Shown: piece after piece, positions 41,710 through 46,513 of the stretch | Layout: every line of letters starts with the position of its first letter | Numbering within the stretch: position 1 is the first letter of the stretch | NCBI GenBank assembly: GCA_020849495.1 | Contig: JADLGD010000167.1 | Span: 1-46,513 of the forward strand | Length of the DNA stretch: 46,513 bases | Direction of reading: 5' to 3' | Source of the DNA: Fluviicola sp. | GTDB taxonomy: Bacteria; Bacteroidota; Bacteroidia; Flavobacteriales_D; Crocinitomicaceae | The notes under the pieces: model-generated | Database searches by the model: none | What the model was told of the DNA's origin: nothing | The model's input: only the letters and a program-made list of their open reading frames with translations | Made by a program: the position numbers and the translations under genes

Positions 41710-42540
41710 ATGCAGATTGGATCAGTACATACAGTTGGTGATATCGCTCGCTTTCTAGGAAGAGAGGTTGTTGGAAATCCTGAATTGATTGTAACTGGTG
41801 TCAATGATTTTCATCGTGTTCAAAAAGGAGATTTGCTTTTAGTAGATGACCCAAAGAACTACGAAAAAGCACTAAATTCAGCTGCTAATTTTTTCATTAT
41901 TGATAAGGTGATTCCTTGTCCTGAAGATAAGGCTTTGATTATTTCTCCGAATCCGTTTGATGATTTCAATCGCTTGACAAGAAAGTTTATGCCCTTTGTT
42001 CCTCACAAAACCATGACGGGGGAGAATTGTTTCATCGCAGATACTGCTCATTTATCTCCGAATTGTTTTATTGGAAATGATGTCATTATTGGTGAACATG
42101 TCATAATTTATCCAGGAGCTTTTATCGGAGATAGAACGGTTTTAGAGGAAAATGTCATTATAGGACCAAATTCCGTAATTGGACAAACAGCTTTTTACCA
42201 TAAGAAGCAATCCACTGAATATAAACGTTTGCATACTTGCGGGTATGTATATATTGAAAAGGATGTTGAAATTGGTGCCTCATGTACCATTGAAGCAGGC
42301 GTTTCTTCCATTACTCGAATTGGTGAAGGAACAAAACTGAATAATCTAATTCAGATTGGTCACGATACTGAAATTGGTAAACATTGTTTAGTGGAAGCGA
42401 ATGTTAACGTAGAAAGCTTTGCTATGATTGAAGATGAGGTTGTGTTGAAGTCTCAAGTTGGAATAGAATCAGCTGTTAATATTGGAAAAGGAGTATTGGT
42501 TTCTTGTCAGACTTATGTTTCAAAGGATTTATTAGCATAA
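41710..42540 (+). CDS. LpxD-like UDP-3-O-acylglucosamine N-acyltransferase
   Basis: About 276 aa from the ATG at 41710. The N-terminal ~90 residues match the LpxD uridine-binding domain (VGDIARFLGREVVGNPELIVTGVNDFHRVQKGDLLLVDDP). A left-handed beta-helix follows with hexapeptide repeats (CFIGNDVIIGEHVIIYPGAFIGDRTVLEENVIIGPNSVIG). The catalytic His is expected in NLIQIGHDTEIG. LpxD adds the second 3-hydroxyacyl chain in lipid A synthesis. This protein is shorter than typical LpxD (about 330-350 aa) and lacks the long C-terminal extension, and no lpxA/lpxB neighbours are seen, so it may be a second, LpxD-derived acyltransferase rather than the housekeeping enzyme. Confidence 0.82.
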   Translation: MQIGSVHTVGDIARFLGREVVGNPELIVTGVNDFHRVQKGDLLLVDDPKNYEKALNSAANFFIIDKVIPCPEDKALIISPNPFDDFNRLTRKFMPFVPHKTMTGENCFIADTAHLSPNCFIGNDVIIGEHVIIYPGAFIGDRTVLEENVIIGPNSVIGQTAFYHKKQSTEYKRLHTCGYVYIEKDVEIGASCTIEAGVSSITRIGEGTKLNNLIQIGHDTEIGKHCLVEANVNVESFAMIEDEVVLKSQVGIESAVNIGKGVLVSCQTYVSKDLLA

Positions 42541-42554
42541 AACAAATTAAGTAA

Positions 42555-43805
42555 ATGTTGATGAAAGAACGCGCAATAGCACATTTAGAGTCGAAATTGG
42601 AAATGAATGAGTTCCGATTGCACTCGCTATTGGAAATAACGCGGGCTATCACGACCAATCAATCAGTAGAGCAGTTGACGCGCTTGTTTGAATTCATTAT
42701 GCGCGAACAGTTAGGCTTTGATCGTTTTGTCTTGTTCAACAAAGAGAAAGATTGGAGCTGCTTGTTGAAAGTAGGTCTTAAAAGCAAAATAAAAGACATT
42801 GATGTTCAGAATGAATTAACGCGTTTCCGAGAAATCACAGTGATTGAATCCAGTTATTCAGCAGTTATTGATGAATTTGATTTGATCATTCCAATCTATC
42901 ACAAAGATAAACCTTTAGCTTTTTTATTGATTTCTGGCTTGGAGAATGAGCGCATGCGTTTGACAGAAACAATGCAGAATTTACATTTTATCCAAACGCT
43001 TACAAACATTGTTGTCATGGCCATCGAAAACAAACGCATGGCGCGTGAAGAAATCAAACGAGAGCGATTAAAAAAAGAATTAGAGGTGGCAAAAGAGATG
43101 CAGAAATTGCTTTTTCCGTCTGATTTGCCGACCAATAAACGAATGGATATTTCTGCCAGATACATTCCACGTCATGAAGTAGGCGGAGATTATTATGATT
43201 TCATTCCGATTGGCAATGATCAATACATCATTTGCATTGCCGATGTGAGTGGTAAAGGAATTAGTGCTGCAATGTTGATGGCGAATTTTCAAGCGACTAT
43301 TCGTACGTTTTATTCAACGGTGTTTCAATTGCAAGCATTTGATTTTGAGTTTTTAATCACGGAACTCAATAAGAAAGTAATGACCAGTGCAAAAGGAGAA
43401 AAGTTCATCACTTTTTTCATCGCTAAATACAATGCTTCGACGAGAGAATTGGAATACATCAATGCGGGACATAACCAACCGTTTTTAACCAATGGAAAGG
43501 AAGTTAAATTATTGGATATTGGTTGTGTGGGGTTAGGGATGTTTGATGAAATGCCTTTTATTCAAATTGGCAAAGAAGTATTAGGCCCCAATACAACTTT
43601 AGTGTTGTATACTGACGGCGTTGTTGAGTTGGAAAATGAAAAGCAACAACATTTTGAATTGGAACAATTGATCAAAAATGTCCATAATTTTTACCGACTC
43701 AGCATGGAGGATATGAATAACATTATTTTTTCGAAGTTGGACGAATGGAGAGGAAGTCTGAAGTTAGTTGATGACACGGCGGTTTTCTCCTGCAGATTCT
43801 TTTAA
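42555..43805 (+). CDS. GAF-like sensor plus SpoIIE/RsbU-type PP2C serine phosphatase
   Basis: A 416-aa cytoplasmic protein. Residues ~20-170 look like a GAF sensor domain (LLEITRAITTNQSVEQLTRLFEFIMREQLGFDRFVLFN), followed by a helical linker (RERLKKELEVAKEMQKLLFPSDLP, the typical signalling helix of RsbU proteins) and a SpoIIE-type PP2C domain. The metal-binding residues are seen in HEVGGDYYDFIPI, CIADVSGKGISAAMLMANF, LYTDGVVELEN and DDTAVFSC. It should dephosphorylate a Ser/Thr-phosphorylated STAS protein in a partner-switching cascade; the one encoded at 18520 is a candidate target. It follows the LpxD-like gene after 14 nt. Two start choices, ATG at 42555 or 42561, are equivalent. Confidence 0.9.
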   Translation: MLMKERAIAHLESKLEMNEFRLHSLLEITRAITTNQSVEQLTRLFEFIMREQLGFDRFVLFNKEKDWSCLLKVGLKSKIKDIDVQNELTRFREITVIESSYSAVIDEFDLIIPIYHKDKPLAFLLISGLENERMRLTETMQNLHFIQTLTNIVVMAIENKRMAREEIKRERLKKELEVAKEMQKLLFPSDLPTNKRMDISARYIPRHEVGGDYYDFIPIGNDQYIICIADVSGKGISAAMLMANFQATIRTFYSTVFQLQAFDFEFLITELNKKVMTSAKGEKFITFFIAKYNASTRELEYINAGHNQPFLTNGKEVKLLDIGCVGLGMFDEMPFIQIGKEVLGPNTTLVLYTDGVVELENEKQQHFELEQLIKNVHNFYRLSMEDMNNIIFSKLDEWRGSLKLVDDTAVFSCRFF

Positions 43806-43828
43806 ACATGTGAAAATCTCATTCAACT

Positions 43829-44782
43829 TTATGGTTTCATATCCTTGAAGTGCAGATTTTTCACATCAGTCTTTACTTGTTGACTAAATTTTTCTGCTCC
43901 AAATTTGTTTAAATGCATATTGTCATACCAAAATTGTATTGAATTCAATTCCCTATTTTCACAAGAAACATAATTGAGATAAGGAATTTTCTTTTTTTTC
44001 AAGAAACGCTCCATTGATTTAGAGCTTTTTATCAAATAATCTGAGGGAGAAAAAAAAGGAGCAGTAAGTATGATTAAATCAATGTTATTCTTTTTACAAA
44101 TTGCTACAATGTGGTTGAAGTAATATAGAGCTAGTGAGTTTTCAAATTCAAGAGGTCTATTATTCTCTTTTTCTTGAATTGATGAATAAATACGAGTACT
44201 GTCCTGAGGAGTAGGTTCTAATGCAGAGAATCCTCTTTTGGTTGGTAACCCTGTGATTTTTTGAACTGGATTTGTTATTAAAATCAAACCTTCACCATTG
44301 TGTCTAAAACACGAAGAGAAATAGTTGATAAATTCAAATGTCGAAGCTTTGTTTATTTCAGATCTTATGAAGTCATTAGAATTGTAGTAAAATTTAAGAT
44401 AGTGAATGTCTTCATTCAGTTTTTTATTATAGTGTGGATTAAAGTCTGTGGGTTCTATGTTAAGAACTAATGTCTTTGAAGGTAGCTTATGTTCTTGTTC
44501 TAAGAGGTCTAAGACAGACGCAAACCATCCGATATGTTTTGAAGGCTGAGCAATTAAGTATGAATTAGAACCGAAATAATTCGGATTCAAGGAATGCAAA
44601 ACACGAGATGAGCCTAACAAAAGGGTATCGCTTTTGCGGTGTTTTAAATAATAATTTAAATGTCCGTTTGAATAGTAATTGTAATTGTTCTGGTATAAAG
44701 AATCTAGGTAATAACTGATCAATCGATCTCCAGTAAAAACGTAAAGCAGTAAAAAAAATATTTTAATTGAAAATTGTCTCAT
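43829..44782 (-). CDS. SGNH-hydrolase-like membrane protein (DltD/AlgJ-type partner of MBOAT)
   Basis: A 317-aa protein with an N-terminal membrane helix (IKIFFLLLYVFTGDRLISYYL). The GDSL/SGNH-type signature is seen as DTLLLGSSRVLHSLNP (nucleophile Ser in GSS) and near the C-terminus YDNMHLNKFGAEKF, the D-x2-H block. A helical-strand middle part (LVLNIEPTDFNPHY, LIILTAPFFSP) fits the fold. Its ATG shares the A of the upstream MBOAT stop (TGATG), so the two are translationally coupled. In alginate, teichoic-acid and other pathways, MBOAT proteins work with such a periplasmic SGNH partner to O-acylate (often acetylate) a polysaccharide. The glycan substrate is unknown. Confidence 0.82.
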   Translation of the reverse strand: MRQFSIKIFFLLLYVFTGDRLISYYLDSLYQNNYNYYSNGHLNYYLKHRKSDTLLLGSSRVLHSLNPNYFGSNSYLIAQPSKHIGWFASVLDLLEQEHKLPSKTLVLNIEPTDFNPHYNKKLNEDIHYLKFYYNSNDFIRSEINKASTFEFINYFSSCFRHNGEGLILITNPVQKITGLPTKRGFSALEPTPQDSTRIYSSIQEKENNRPLEFENSLALYYFNHIVAICKKNNIDLIILTAPFFSPSDYLIKSSKSMERFLKKKKIPYLNYVSCENRELNSIQFWYDNMHLNKFGAEKFSQQVKTDVKNLHFKDMKP

Positions 44783-46191
44783 CAGAACTGGAAATAAATA
44801 AATTGTGCACCGCTTGAAGATCCTAAAAGAAAAATCCCTAATGTAATAGTTAGATATATTGTATATCTGTGGATATAACTTAGATTTCTGATATGTGTAA
44901 TAGGTTTGTATTTAAAATGAAGTTCAAGAAGAAGTAATAATGTACAACCAATTATTGCCGTTGAATATCGATTTTCCGCTACAACAAAATACAAATCTTG
45001 CCACCTAAAGGTTGAAATTTTAGATACAATACTAAAGGCTTGATCAATTGATTGAGATCGAAAGAAAATCCAACTAAAAGAGATGAGGTTAAAAACGATG
45101 AAAATATTAATAAATGAAAGGAATTTTATTTTAATGATACTTGGTGAAACTAACATTTTTTCAAATGCAAGAAAAAATCCATTTATTGCTCCCCACATAA
45201 TAAAAGTCCAATTAGCTCCATGCCAAAAACCAGCAATTAACATGGTAAAAAAGGTGTTTTTAATCGTTTGAAATTTACCATTTCGATTACCGCCTAGAGG
45301 AATGTATAAATAGTCTTTGAACCAAGTTGAAAGTGATACATGCCAATTACGCCAAAAGGATGTCATTGAAGTTGAAAAATAAGGTGTTTTGAAGTTATTC
45401 ATAAGTTCAATTCCAAGCATTTTTGCTAAGCCAATCGCCATGTCTGAATATCCAGAGAAATCACAATAAATTTGTACAGCAAAAAGATACGTTGCAAAGA
45501 GTAAATGCCCTCCGTTTTGATTATCGAAAGTGTCGTAATAAGTATCTACAAAAAGTGAGACATTATCAGCTACAACTACTTTTTTAAATAATCCCCAAAC
45601 AAACATTAAAACACCGTCTTTCATTTGTTCTACTTTAAATTTAATCTCTTGATTATTTAATTGAGGAATTAAATCTTTTGCACGTTCAATTGGTCCAGCT
45701 ACTAATTGTGGAAAAAAAGATATAAACAGAGCAAATTTCCCAAAATGTCTTTCAACGGGAATAACACCTCTATATACATCAATGGAATAACTTAAAGTCT
45801 GAAAGTTGTAAAAACTGATACCAACAGGTAATAAAATTGACAAATGGTCCGGTTGATAGTCAATGTTAAATTGACTTAAGATTAGTTGAGTAGTATTTTG
45901 GAAGAAATTAAAGTATTTAAAAAATAAAAGTAAGCCTAAGTTTAATGTTATGGTAATCCATAGACCAGCTTTTTTCTTTTTTGGTTCTTTGGAACTGGTA
46001 AGAGTGTTACAGACAAAAAAATCAACAGAAGTTGAAAATAAAATCAGCAATATATATGCTGGTTCCCAACTCATGTAGAAGTAATAACTAGATATTAATA
46101 ATAGAATCCACCTATATTTGATTGGCAGTATCCAATAGGTTAGAAAAATAAAACCAAAAAAGATGACAAATTCTAAACTGTTGAATAACAT
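44782..46191 (-). CDS. MBOAT-family O-acyltransferase (AlgI/DltB-like)
   Basis: A 469-aa polytopic membrane protein. The family signatures are the N-terminal FNSLEFVIFFGFIFLTYWILP, the LLPVGISFYNFQTLSYSIDVYRG segment, FISFFPQLVAGPIERAKDLIPQL, the SFWRNWHVSLSTWFKDYLYIPLGGNR block and the catalytic-His region AGFWHGANWTFIMWG. It moves an acyl (often acetyl) group across the inner membrane to an extracytoplasmic sugar. The next gene in the operon, overlapping by one base, is its likely SGNH partner. A 26-bp gap separates it from the T9SS-type gene upstream, so the three may be co-transcribed. Acetylation of a surface polysaccharide is an inference. Confidence 0.92.
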   Translation of the reverse strand: MLFNSLEFVIFFGFIFLTYWILPIKYRWILLLISSYYFYMSWEPAYILLILFSTSVDFFVCNTLTSSKEPKKKKAGLWITITLNLGLLLFFKYFNFFQNTTQLILSQFNIDYQPDHLSILLPVGISFYNFQTLSYSIDVYRGVIPVERHFGKFALFISFFPQLVAGPIERAKDLIPQLNNQEIKFKVEQMKDGVLMFVWGLFKKVVVADNVSLFVDTYYDTFDNQNGGHLLFATYLFAVQIYCDFSGYSDMAIGLAKMLGIELMNNFKTPYFSTSMTSFWRNWHVSLSTWFKDYLYIPLGGNRNGKFQTIKNTFFTMLIAGFWHGANWTFIMWGAINGFFLAFEKMLVSPSIIKIKFLSFINIFIVFNLISFSWIFFRSQSIDQAFSIVSKISTFRWQDLYFVVAENRYSTAIIGCTLLLLLELHFKYKPITHIRNLSYIHRYTIYLTITLGIFLLGSSSGAQFIYFQF

Positions 46192-46217
46192 GCTGTAGTA
46201 TTAACTGTATTTGTTTT

Positions 46218-46513
46218 TCAACGCATTAAATACATTTTACCAAATTCTTGTTTAAAATATTGGTCTGCTCCAGATTCTCTATGTTTGATGTCTTCACCGT
46301 TGATTTTAGCTTTTACTCGATACAAATAAACGCCATTTGCCAAAGGATCGCCAAACTCATCTGTTCCATCCCAAGCGTACTCAGTAATGTTTCTACCAAT
46401 GGTGATTGGACCTAATTCATCTTCCGTAATTTCTCTAATTACACGCCCTGTAACGGTCATGATTTGAATGATGACGTCTTCTGGTTCTTCTGTTCCAGTC
46501 AATGTGAATACAA
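46218..46513 (-). CDS. C-terminal part of a T9SS-exported protein (FlgD-like Ig / sorting domain)
   Basis: The minus-strand frame is open to the window edge, so only the last ~97 residues are visible. It reads VFTLTGTEEPEDVIIQIMTVTGRVIREITEDELG, then AWDGTDEFGDPLANGVYLYRVKAKI, ending FGKMYLMR. This is the FlgD-like Ig/T9SS-associated C-terminal module of large surface proteins in Flavobacteriia (gliding and PorU-like). The N-terminal domains are outside the window, so the identity of the whole protein is unknown. An internal TTG at 46502 is not the start. Confidence 0.8.
   Translation of the reverse strand, partial: VFTLTGTEEPEDVIIQIMTVTGRVIREITEDELGPITIGRNITEYAWDGTDEFGDPLANGVYLYRVKAKINGEDIKHRESGADQYFKQEFGKMYLMR

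Overview
The window looks like a chromosomal segment from a Bacteroidota (Flavobacteriia) bacterium, probably near Fluviicola/Crocinitomicaceae. That family-level placement is an inference from gene content. The evidence is: many TAnnTTTG-type -7 promoter boxes (TATCTTTG, TACTTTTG, TAAATTTG, TATTTTTG) just upstream of genes; exported proteins with type IX secretion (T9SS) C-terminal domains; WG-repeat proteins; an OstA-like protein; a four-helix-bundle (23S rRNA IVP-type) gene; and a fused E1 alpha/beta 2-oxoacid dehydrogenase.

Region 1 (1-5930, minus strand) is the most interesting. It is a tightly packed, AT-rich operon of at least four genes: a C5-cytosine DNA methyltransferase; a 967-aa protein with two GHKL ATPase modules (MutL/Hsp90/MORC-like at the N-terminus, histidine-kinase-like at the C-terminus) joined by coiled coil; a 575-aa protein with a divergent response-regulator receiver domain; and the start of a gene with an McrB/ScoMcrA-type N-terminal head domain, cut by the window edge. 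It reads as a restriction-modification or anti-phage system that includes its own two-component (His-Asp) signalling pair.

Region 2 (6088-17954) is core and surface functions: a WG-repeat protein, a dienelactone-hydrolase-like protein whose nucleophile Cys is Phe, three copies of an inverted-repeat element, an exported PLD-family protein, fumarylacetoacetase, small lipoprotein and SIMPL proteins, and a bifunctional RelA/SpoT. Region 3 (18062-23973) holds a fur-STAS-purA-ostA run with ATGA overlaps, converging on a WG-repeat gene and an AI-2E-family permease. Region 4 (24106-29669) is a fatty-acid beta-oxidation cluster (MarR regulator, FadN-like fusion, thiolase, PaaI-like thioesterase). An IVP gene with its own inverted flanking repeats sits between the FadN-like gene and the thiolase. 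Region 5 (29814-37627) has a lipoprotein overlapping a giant WG-repeat gene, a DUF2461 protein and a DPP-IV peptidase. Region 6 (37727-46513) has a self-regulated-looking XRE-Fic gene, the fused E1 dehydrogenase, an LpxD-like acyltransferase, a SpoIIE-type phosphatase, an MBOAT/SGNH O-acylation pair and the C-terminus of a T9SS-type protein. I saw no rRNA, tRNA or CRISPR array.
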